5,406 bases of DNA from Pseudolabrys sp. Its GTDB lineage: Bacteria; Pseudomonadota; Alphaproteobacteria; Rhizobiales; Xanthobacteraceae. Of this stretch, positions 1 through 5,406 are shown in pieces. The notes beneath the pieces are model-generated. The model ran no database searches, was not told the origin of the DNA, and saw nothing but the letters and a program-made list of their open reading frames with translations. How positions within the stretch are numbered: the first letter of the stretch is position 1; the number at the start of each line of letters is the position of its first letter. Both the position numbers and the translations under genes were made by a program. The DNA lies in NCBI GenBank assembly GCA_019246455.1, contig JAFAQJ010000361.1:1-5406 (forward strand), written 5' to 3'.

Positions 1-3000
1 GCCTTGATCGTCCCATCGGTCGCCACCTTGATGTTGAAATCACCGGCCGGCCCCTCGACGTTGTCAAATTCGAGCTGCAAGGTCGCCTTATCGCCGGTGC
101 GCATGAACCGCGGCACTGTCGCCGTGAGGACAACCGGATCGCGGATCACGATATCGCCGGTAAACTTGCCAACCCTGTCCTTGGTCCATGCCACCGCCAT
201 CACGCGAGCGGTACCGGCGAAATCGGGAATATCGAACTTAACCTGCGCCGTGCCGTCCTTACCGACGGTGACAATGCCCGAATAAAGCGCGAGCGGCGGT
301 TGCGTTGGCGGCGAGCCCGACAATTCCGCGCCAGCCGCGTCGCCCCCGCTGTGGATTTTACCCGCTGCGCCTTGCATGCCGTCGATCAGCTGGCCGTAGA
401 GATCGCGGATTTCGGTCGAGAGGCGGCGCTGTCCCAGATAATAGTCATCCGGCGCCGGCGGCTTATAATTGGTCAAATTAAGAATGCCGACGTCGACGGC
501 GGCAACGACAAGCCGCGCCTCCTCGCCGCTGGCGAGACCGCCAAGCTTCATCGGAATGGTCAATGTGGTGTTCGGCCGGATCGTCGCTGGCAAACTGACA
601 TCAAGCGAAACGGTGTGAGACGCGCGGTCGATGGCAAACCACTGAAGCCCGATGGCGCGGCCCGGCATGCGTTGCGCGGCAGCGTCGAGCGGGCGGCGCA
701 AGGTCGCGACAAGATAGGCGCCCGTGCCCCAATCCTTGCCGACTTTCATCGACATCGAGACGGCACCTGGCGCTTTCACCGTCTGCGTCGCGGTCGCCAC
801 CAGCTTGTCGGTGAAAACGGCCAGAGTGATCTGGCCGGCAGCGCGCGCGGTGAGCGAAACGTTAATGACGTCGCCCGGCTTGTAGTCCGGCTTGTCGAGC
901 GCCATTTCCAAAAGGTCCGGCGTGTCTGCGCTCGAATCCGCGTAGAAACCGGAATCGAAATTGACCGACGTGACCGGACCATTCGACTCGCCGGTCGAGA
1001 CTTCGAGCCGGTAGCGCCCCCATTTCACCGGCAACGACAGCCGCGCCGGCTTGTCGGCCACGTCGACTGTGCCGTCCGCGACGCGCGACGTCGTCTTGAC
1101 CGGCTCGAATTCCCACCGGCCGTTCTGGCGATACCACTGATAGCGTGACTCGACGCGCAACAACTCATAACGCAGGGCGTTGCGCGTGCTCAGTTTGCCG
1201 TCGGCACCGACCATCACAACGTCGAATGCCGCGTTCTCGCCGTCACCCAACGATCGACCATTGAATGTGGGCTTGACGCCAATCATCGGCCCGGACGCGG
1301 CGACCGGAAGCGAAAGCTTGCGTTCCACGGCACGGCCACCGGACTCGGCAAGTCGCACCATAATATCGGCCGTCAGCGGTCGCGTCGTGTCGGGCAGCTT
1401 CTCCAACCGCAACGGAAATGTGGCTTTGCCCGCCGCGTCGGTTTGCGGCAAATCATTCAGCGGCTGTTGGACGGCCTCCACATCTTCATCGGAAAGCCCG
1501 AACGTGTAGCCGGGAAACCCGGCACGCTCTTTCGCGGCGGCGATCGTCACCTCGCCTTCCAGATCGAGGTTCGATGCCGGCGCGCCGTAAAGGAAACGTC
1601 CCTCGACGCCGACTTGCGCGTTGCCGGAGCGCGGCATCGCACTCACGTCCGACTTAAGGTCGAATTCGAGGCGGTCGGGCACATAGTCCTCGACCATGAA
1701 CGTGACGTCGCCCACCGCCGCGCTTTTTGGATCGGTATAGGCGCGCACGCGCCAGGTCCCGCTCGATGCCGAAGCGACGAGCGGGATCGAGAGGCTGCGT
1801 CCGCCGAGTCCTTGATCCGCAACCGTGACGCGTTTGTATTCGACGCCATCAGGTCGTTCGACGACCAAAGTGAGCGGCACGTTGAGCGCGGCCACACCCC
1901 TCGCGTCGCGCAGCAGCGTCGTGATCTGCACTGTTTCGCCGGAACGATAAACGCCACGTTCCGTGTAGACGAAGGCATCAAGTCCTGCCGGGACCGGACG
2001 CCCGGTGACGCCGCGATCGGAGAGATCGAACGCCGGCGACTTCAGATTGAGGAAGGCGTAATCACCGCGTTCCGACGCGACGATGGCGGCGGGCGCCAAA
2101 CCGCCCTCGCCGCGCGCCAAGCCAGCGTCGAAGTGAGTGAAGCCGTAACCATCGGTGCGCTTGGTGGCGAGCACCTCATTATTGCGTGCCATCAGCCGCA
2201 CTTCGGTAAGGCCCTTCGGATCGGCACTCGCCAGCGAATGCACGAAAACATCGATGCCGTTTGGCGTCGTGTAGGCCGTCAGGCCGAGATCGGAAACGAT
2301 GAACCACTGGGTGGCGAGTTGTTCGTACTCGCCACCGACAGTCCCTTTCGGCTGGGCTGTTATCACATAGACACCCGGCGTGAGATCGCCGACCGCTGTA
2401 GAAACAGGAAATGCGGTTGTGACCTCGGTGTTTAGCTTTTGTTCGACCGCGAGCTCTCCGCTCCAGACTTTGGCGCCGCGTTCCTGACCGAGCTGGTCGG
2501 CCTGATAGCGGTAGAGACTGCGCTGAAACTGCTCGCCCAATACCGTGTCGATCAGATTGCGGTCGCCGACGCGATAAAGGTCGATGGCGACGGCGTCGGT
2601 ATTGACGCTCAGCACCGGAATGCCGCGCTGCCCGGTGCGCGGCAGCACGTAGGACTTGCCGGCAAAGCGCGCGAACGGCTTGCGATCGCGCACGTAAATG
2701 CCCAATTCCGTGGTCCTCGCCAGCGTCTCGCGCACTGTTGACGGCAGACCGGCGCGTAGCGTGACGGCGTAACGCTCGCCGTGTTTGAGGCCTTCGACAC
2801 AGAGCTGCCGTTCGCTAACGGAGATCGCAGGTTTGTCGACGCCGGCGAGCGACACGAACGGGGCGAAATCGACGCCCTTGGCCGGGAGGTTTTCCGAGAA
2901 CTGGAAGCAGGCGCGCGGCGATATCGCGTCGGAGTCGATCGAATAATCGAGCATACGGAAGCCGTGATCGACCCGCAGTCGTTCGTATTGACCGCGTAGA

Positions 3001-3503
3001 TCGGCCACTTCGCGGATATCGAGCGCGGTGCGCATCGCGTCGAGCGACGGACGCCATTCCTGACGGTCGGCCAACATGCGGCCCAGCAGAGCGAGTGCAT
3101 CGGCTTCGTCATTTTTATTGGTCGCGCGCTGATAAGCGATGTAGGCGGCGGTCGCGGCACGATCGAGGAACAGGATCCTTTCCTTGTCATCGCGCGGCCG
3201 GATCTGGGACACGGTGCGGGCGAGGCGCAGCCATGAGGCGGCGTCATTCGGCTCGGCGGCGACGACCTGACCGAGGATCATCATGCCGCTGCGCAGGTCG
3301 TTCTTCTGGAAAGCCGCGGCCGCGTCTGTGCGCAACTGCGCCGCCGGTTTCGTGACAGCGCCAGCGTCGATCTTGATCTGGGCTTCGAGCTTGATCGCCG
3401 AGTCGTCGAGATTGGGGCGTCTGAAGGCTTTTTCGTCCGCGTAGGCCGCGAAGGCAACAAGAGCGAGCGCGGCAAACAGGCCGGCGCGAACCGACGGAAC
3501 CAT
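1..3503 (-). CDS. alpha-2-macroglobulin family protein, periplasmic (5' part, C-terminus beyond window)
   Basis: Reading from ATG at 3503-3501 gives 1167 codons without a stop, and the frame runs off the left edge; bacterial relatives are roughly 1500-2000 residues, so several hundred are missing. Residues 1-22 form a Sec signal peptide (R6, hydrophobic core, AYA before D23) with no lipobox cysteine. A helical TPR-like stretch spans about 53-165, followed by beta-rich macroglobulin domains. Family hallmarks are YTERGVYRSGE (513-523, MG2), LDKPDYKPGD (869-878), AAVDVGILNLTNY (1001-1013) and DFAGTARVMAVAWTKDRVG (1094-1112, start of the A2M domain). A Gly/Ser/Pro-rich stretch at about 1049-1072 sits where the protease bait region is expected. 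Relatives trap attacking proteases through the bait region, some with a CxEQ thioester; that part is off-window, so thioester status is unknown. An in-frame stop at 3546-3548 with no start codon in between fixes the start. Family assignment is firm; the protease-trap role is inferred. Confidence 0.95.
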   Translation of the reverse strand, partial: MVPSVRAGLFAALALVAFAAYADEKAFRRPNLDDSAIKLEAQIKIDAGAVTKPAAQLRTDAAAAFQKNDLRSGMMILGQVVAAEPNDAASWLRLARTVSQIRPRDDKERILFLDRAATAAYIAYQRATNKNDEADALALLGRMLADRQEWRPSLDAMRTALDIREVADLRGQYERLRVDHGFRMLDYSIDSDAISPRACFQFSENLPAKGVDFAPFVSLAGVDKPAISVSERQLCVEGLKHGERYAVTLRAGLPSTVRETLARTTELGIYVRDRKPFARFAGKSYVLPRTGQRGIPVLSVNTDAVAIDLYRVGDRNLIDTVLGEQFQRSLYRYQADQLGQERGAKVWSGELAVEQKLNTEVTTAFPVSTAVGDLTPGVYVITAQPKGTVGGEYEQLATQWFIVSDLGLTAYTTPNGIDVFVHSLASADPKGLTEVRLMARNNEVLATKRTDGYGFTHFDAGLARGEGGLAPAAIVASERGDYAFLNLKSPAFDLSDRGVTGRPVPAGLDAFVYTERGVYRSGETVQITTLLRDARGVAALNVPLTLVVERPDGVEYKRVTVADQGLGGRSLSIPLVASASSGTWRVRAYTDPKSAAVGDVTFMVEDYVPDRLEFDLKSDVSAMPRSGNAQVGVEGRFLYGAPASNLDLEGEVTIAAAKERAGFPGYTFGLSDEDVEAVQQPLNDLPQTDAAGKATFPLRLEKLPDTTRPLTADIMVRLAESGGRAVERKLSLPVAASGPMIGVKPTFNGRSLGDGENAAFDVVMVGADGKLSTRNALRYELLRVESRYQWYRQNGRWEFEPVKTTSRVADGTVDVADKPARLSLPVKWGRYRLEVSTGESNGPVTSVNFDSGFYADSSADTPDLLEMALDKPDYKPGDVINVSLTARAAGQITLAVFTDKLVATATQTVKAPGAVSMSMKVGKDWGTGAYLVATLRRPLDAAAQRMPGRAIGLQWFAIDRASHTVSLDVSLPATIRPNTTLTIPMKLGGLASGEEARLVVAAVDVGILNLTNYKPPAPDDYYLGQRRLSTEIRDLYGQLIDGMQGAAGKIHSGGDAAGAELSGSPPTQPPLALYSGIVTVGKDGTAQVKFDIPDFAGTARVMAVAWTKDRVGKFTGDIVIRDPVVLTATVPRFMRTGDKATLQLEFDNVEGPAGDFNIKVATDGTIK

Positions 3504-3510
3504 TGGAAGT

Positions 3511-3519
3511 TCTCCCTCC
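3511..3519 (-). promoter_or_regulatory. ribosome binding site of the alpha-2-macroglobulin gene
   Basis: On the minus strand GGAGGGAGA lies seven bases before the ATG at 3503. It contains GGAGG, a near-ideal match to the 16S rRNA anti-Shine-Dalgarno, and supports the chosen start. It is much stronger than anything in front of the upstream amidase, which argues for independent and efficient translation of the macroglobulin. Confidence 0.75.
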
Positions 3520-3540
3520 CCGGAGGCGACAACCGCACTA

Positions 3541-3624
3541 TCAGGTCACGCCGAAATGGTGTCGAGGGCGTGGCGACCAGCCATCGCAGCCATCGCGTTC
3601 GAGCGAGCGTCCGACGCGCTTCAT
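3541..3624 (-). CDS. possible 27-residue leader ORF upstream of the macroglobulin gene (unrecognised)
   Basis: A short frame runs from ATG at 3624-3622 to TGA at 3543-3541, ending 37 bases before the macroglobulin start. It encodes a basic peptide starting MKRVGRSLERDG, with no membrane segment or signal. AGGGG lies seven bases before the ATG, at reasonable Shine-Dalgarno spacing. Inside it the nine bases AGCCATCGC (plus strand) occur twice in tandem at 3579-3587 and 3588-3596, giving a repeated Asp-Gly pair. I do not recognise the product. It could be a small protein, a translated leader affecting the gene behind it, or chance; only its position and its Shine-Dalgarno-like sequence support it. 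Confidence 0.22.
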   Translation of the reverse strand: MKRVGRSLERDGCDGWSPRPRHHFGVT

Positions 3625-3695
3625 TGTCAGACCCCTGGAATCAAATTCTCATCTAATACATCAAGCAAGTTAGCCTCATTAGCTAACATACTGGA
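3625..3695 (-). promoter_or_regulatory. AT-rich spacer between amidase and macroglobulin genes, candidate promoter/operator region
   Basis: The stretch directly after the amidase stop is visibly richer in A/T than anything else in the window, as expected for a promoter region serving the macroglobulin gene. It contains an inverted repeat, GTTAGC at 3669-3674 and GCTAAC at 3682-3687, around a seven-base loop. TTAGC recurs at 3670, 3679 and 3696, the last overlapping the amidase stop codon. On the minus strand TTGCTT, 17 bases, then TTTGAT could be a weak -35/-10 pair (three and four matches out of six), which I do not regard as convincing. The hairpin has no following T-run, so it is a poor intrinsic terminator and may instead be an operator. 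Confidence 0.35.
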
Positions 3696-5102
3696 TTAGC
3701 TTGTTTTTCTGGCAATGAATGCCGGCATCAGCCGATCACGTTCGATAGCGTGTGCCGCGCGCAGCACCAGCTCGTCCCCGTAGCGCGAACCGACGATCTG
3801 CAATCCCACTGGCAGCCCGCCGGACGTCAAACCGCAGGGGACGGAGGCAGCCGGCTGGCCCGTCAGGTTGAACGGATAGGTGTAGGGCGACCATTCGATC
3901 CAATCGTCGCCGTAACCTTCCCTCGGGGCCTCAAGGCCGGCCTCGAAGGCCGGAATCGGCATGGCCGGCGAAATAATCAGGTCGTAGCGCTGCATGAACC
4001 CAAGGATGGCGCCGTACAAGTCCGACCGCGCGACCATGGCGCCGATGTAATCGGCCGCGGTGAACTTCCAACCGGCCTCGGCGATCCGGCGTAACCCCGG
4101 ATCTATTTGATCCTGCAGCTCTTCCGGCACGGCGCTGACGATGGCGCGGGCCGCCGACCACCACAGCGGCCGGATGATGTTCCGCGCCTGCTCGCCGATG
4201 TTCAGGGTTTCTTCTGTGATAATCGCACCTTGCCCGGTCAGAATATCGGCTGCCCGGCCGGTGATCGCCGCGGTCTCGGGGTCCACCGCATGGCCGCCGA
4301 ACCGCGCCACATAGGCGACCCGGACTCCGCGTACACCGGCCTCATGATCGAAAGCTCGGGGATGGTCGGGCCCCTGCACTGCCCGGAGATCGCGTTGGTC
4401 GGGTTTTGTAATGAACGACAGGACCTGCGCGGCCTCCTCGACACTCGCCGCGACCGGTCCGTGATGCGACAGGTCGCCCAGCGGGGACGCTGGGTAAACC
4501 GGAACTGTGCCGACGGTCGGTTTCATCCCGACGACGCCGGTGAACGCGGCCGGGATGCGCAGCGACCCGGCCCCGTCGGTGCCGAGATGCAAACGCCCCA
4601 ATCCCAACAACGCCGCGACCGCGCCGCCGCCGGTCGAACCGCCCGGCGTGCGTTGAGCGTCCCACGGATTCCGGGTGATGCCGGTGAGCGGCGAATGGCA
4701 TACGCCGATCCAGCCATGTTCCGGCAACGCTGTCTTGCCGACGATGACCGCGCCCGCCTCGCGCAGCCGCGCCACCGCGGGCGCGTCGTAGTCGGCCGGC
4801 TTGTCGCTTGTGGTGCGCGAGCCGCGTCGCGTCGGCCAGTCCTTGGCGACGATGTTGTCCTTCACCGTCGCCGGTACGCCGTCGATCTCGGAGAGCGGCG
4901 ATCCCGCTTTCCAGCGCGCCTCCGAGGCGCGGGCCATCTCGATCGTCAATTCGGCCCGGAGCGGCATGAAGGCGTTGAACGCCGCCGCCTCCTCGATGCG
5001 CGCGAGCACATCGCGCGCCACCTCGACCGGCGACAGCCCGCCCGTGCGGTAAAGCCGCACCAGCTCGCGGCTGTTCAATGGAGCGATGTCGGTCCCGGCC
5101 AT
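3696..5102 (-). CDS. amidase signature (AS) family amidase
   Basis: A complete 468-residue protein with the Ser-cisSer-Lys amidase fold, which hydrolyses or transfers from carboxamide bonds; the substrate cannot be read from sequence. The catalytic lysine is K81 in GVPATVKDNI, the cis-serine S156 in TPGGSTGGG, and the nucleophile S180 in GTDGAGSLRIPAAFTGVVG. The K-to-S and S-to-S spacings (75 and 24) equal those I recall for Staphylococcus aureus GatA (K79, S154, S178). The family C-terminus is also present: FNLTGQPAASVPCG (411-424), then GLPVGLQIVGSRYGDE (429-444). Length is normal. There is no signal peptide, so it is probably cytoplasmic. No gatB or gatC is adjacent, and the GTDGAGS form is typical of general amidases, so it is probably not the GatA subunit. 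Upstream in-frame codons contain no start before a stop at 5148-5150, fixing ATG 5102. There is no good Shine-Dalgarno near it (AAGGGGA lies about 25 bases away). The family is certain; the specific function is unknown. Confidence 0.95.
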   Translation of the reverse strand: MAGTDIAPLNSRELVRLYRTGGLSPVEVARDVLARIEEAAAFNAFMPLRAELTIEMARASEARWKAGSPLSEIDGVPATVKDNIVAKDWPTRRGSRTTSDKPADYDAPAVARLREAGAVIVGKTALPEHGWIGVCHSPLTGITRNPWDAQRTPGGSTGGGAVAALLGLGRLHLGTDGAGSLRIPAAFTGVVGMKPTVGTVPVYPASPLGDLSHHGPVAASVEEAAQVLSFITKPDQRDLRAVQGPDHPRAFDHEAGVRGVRVAYVARFGGHAVDPETAAITGRAADILTGQGAIITEETLNIGEQARNIIRPLWWSAARAIVSAVPEELQDQIDPGLRRIAEAGWKFTAADYIGAMVARSDLYGAILGFMQRYDLIISPAMPIPAFEAGLEAPREGYGDDWIEWSPYTYPFNLTGQPAASVPCGLTSGGLPVGLQIVGSRYGDELVLRAAHAIERDRLMPAFIARKTS

Positions 5103-5144
5103 CGTGGCGAAACGGCGTTGTTGTGTCCCCTTAGGGAGCGCACC

Positions 5145-5173
5145 TTTTCACGATGCCGGGGTCCGGGTAAACC
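5145..5173 (+). promoter_or_regulatory. weak candidate promoter of the tRNA-Arg gene
   Basis: TTTTCA (5145-5150), a 17-base spacer and TAAACC (5168-5173) could be -35 and -10 elements, placing a transcription start a few bases before the tRNA at 5184. They match the sigma-70 consensus at four and three of six positions, so this rests mainly on spacing and location. The 81-base gap between the divergent amidase start and the tRNA must carry signals for both directions unless the amidase is read from inside or beyond the tRNA locus. I saw no clear promoter for the amidase here. Confidence 0.22.
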
Positions 5174-5183
5174 TCAGCGCGTC

Positions 5184-5260
5184 GACCCCGTAGCTCAGCC
5201 GGATAGAGCACCAGCCTTCTAAGCTGGGGGTCGCAGGTTCGAATCCTGCCGGGGTCGCCA
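5184..5260 (+). tRNA. tRNA-Arg (anticodon UCU)
   Basis: A full 77-base cloverleaf can be drawn. The acceptor stem GACCCCG pairs with CGGGGTC over seven base pairs. The D stem is GCTC/GAGC with a nine-base loop, the anticodon stem CCAGC/GCTGG with loop CTTCTAA, the variable loop has five bases, and the T stem is GCAGG/CCTGC with loop TTCGAAT. A discriminator G and an encoded CCA complete it. The anticodon TCT at 5218-5220 reads AGA (and AGG by wobble), rare arginine codons in a GC-rich genome. No neighbouring tRNA is seen, and its own terminator follows eight bases later. Genes of this kind are common integration targets for mobile elements. Confidence 0.97.
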
Positions 5261-5267
5261 ATGAATC

Positions 5268-5298
5268 AGGGGCTTAGCTACTTGCTAGGCCCCTTTTT
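5268..5298 (+). terminator. rho-independent terminator of tRNA-Arg
   Basis: AGGGGCTTAGC (5268-5278) and GCTAGGCCCCT (5284-5294) form an eleven-pair stem with one T-G wobble around the five-base loop TACTT. A run of five T (5294-5298) follows. It starts eight bases after the tRNA's CCA and lies in the right orientation. Both stem length and U-tract fit an intrinsic terminator. Confidence 0.9.
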
Positions 5299-5300
5299 CA

Positions 5301-5350
5301 TGTCGCAGTGTGTCGCAATCGTTCTCATTACGTCTCAATGGGTTACAATC
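5301..5350 (+). repeat. five degenerate 10-base direct repeats downstream of tRNA-Arg
   Basis: Five consecutive decamers start at 5301, 5311, 5321, 5331 and 5341. In all five, position 3 is T, position 6 is C, position 7 is A and position 9 is T; position 4 is C in four of five. The first two share TGTCGCA exactly, the third and fourth share TCTCA, and the second and fifth end CAATC. The spacing is about one DNA helical turn, so each unit would present the same face. A single related unit in the opposite orientation (GCGACA) is at 5379-5384. Phased short direct repeats next to a tRNA 3' end resemble arm-type binding sites of tyrosine integrases. That role is inferred; the integrase gene, if present, is outside the window. 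Confidence 0.45.
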
Positions 5351-5406
5351 TGCGGCGGCAATTCCATGCAACATGCGAGCGACAAATGGATGATCGCATA
5401 GCACGT
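5351..5406. other. right-edge sequence without a recognisable gene
   Basis: No convincing gene is visible here. A 33-codon frame from ATG 5300 to TAG 5401 crosses this stretch, but it begins on the last bases of the terminator tail, lacks a Shine-Dalgarno sequence and coincides with the phased repeats. It is probably not translated. The stretch is less GC-rich than the coding parts of the window. Confidence 0.4.

Noticed and set aside
300..2435. Plus-strand open frames at 300-1148 (282 codons) and 1443-2435 (330 codons)
   Set aside because: Both are antisense to the macroglobulin gene, whose frame is continuous and carries family motifs across the same bases. The antisense products are arginine-rich and resemble nothing.
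2609..3247. Minus-strand 212-codon frame overlapping the macroglobulin
   Set aside because: It is in another frame on the same strand; the macroglobulin frame encodes the conserved TPR-like and MG parts here, while this one is Ser/Arg/Pro-rich and low in complexity.
4200..5060. Possible frameshift or broken amidase because of several overlapping frames
   Set aside because: The 468-residue frame is uninterrupted and contains every expected motif from K81 to the C-terminal GLPVGLQ segment.
3696..5102. GatA subunit of the aminoacyl-tRNA amidotransferase, suggested by the nearby tRNA
   Set aside because: No gatB or gatC is adjacent, and the GTDGAGS and GGSTGGG motifs match general amidases better than the GTDTGGS/GGSSGGS of GatA. 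The neighbouring tRNA is Arg, not Asn or Gln.
4107..5222. Long plus-strand open frame of 371 codons opposite the amidase
   Set aside because: It lies antisense to a gene with all its catalytic motifs intact, runs into the tRNA, and its product is Arg/Gly/Pro-rich without family motifs. It is an expected by-product of GC-rich coding DNA.
5300..5401. 33-codon frame after the tRNA terminator (MSQCVAIVLITSQ...)
   Set aside because: It has no Shine-Dalgarno sequence, starts at the terminator tail and is built from the phased repeats. More likely non-coding.
1..5406. CRISPR array, insertion sequence or toxin-antitoxin pair
   Set aside because: No regularly spaced long repeats, no terminal inverted repeats with a transposase, and no small gene pair were found; the only array is the 10-base set at 5301-5350, far too short for CRISPR.

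Overview
The window is GC-rich and codon usage favours G/C at third positions. Gene content and protein style (a periplasmic alpha-2-macroglobulin with a signal peptide, an amidase-signature hydrolase, tRNA-Arg with encoded CCA) suggest an alphaproteobacterium, probably of the Hyphomicrobiales (Rhizobiales). That placement is inference from recognition, not from a search.

Layout: nearly two thirds of the window (1-3503) is one minus-strand gene. It is the first 1167 codons of a bacterial alpha-2-macroglobulin family protein, running off the left edge with its C-terminal part missing. Behind its start lies a 192-base gap (3504-3695) holding a good ribosome binding site, a possible 27-codon leader ORF and an AT-rich stretch with a small inverted repeat. 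Next comes a complete minus-strand amidase-signature gene (3696-5102) with all three catalytic residues. An 81-base divergent spacer then leads to a plus-strand tRNA-Arg(UCU) gene (5184-5260), followed by a strong intrinsic terminator (5268-5298). The last ~100 bases hold no convincing gene but do hold five degenerate direct repeats spaced exactly 10 bases apart.

How the parts relate: the macroglobulin is an exported envelope protein; its relatives are thought to trap foreign proteases in the periplasm and are often encoded beside penicillin-binding protein 1C (pbpC), which would lie beyond position 1. The amidase looks cytoplasmic and has no obvious functional link to it; they share only orientation, and the gap is large enough for separate promoters. 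The tRNA is its own transcription unit.

No clearly new multi-gene system is visible. The observation most worth following is the phased repeat array just downstream of the tRNA, which resembles the arm sites of a tRNA-targeting integrase and may mark the edge of an integrated element to the right. Second are the macroglobulin's features (soluble rather than lipoprotein export, exactly two cysteines, a helical N-terminal domain) and the possible leader ORF before it.
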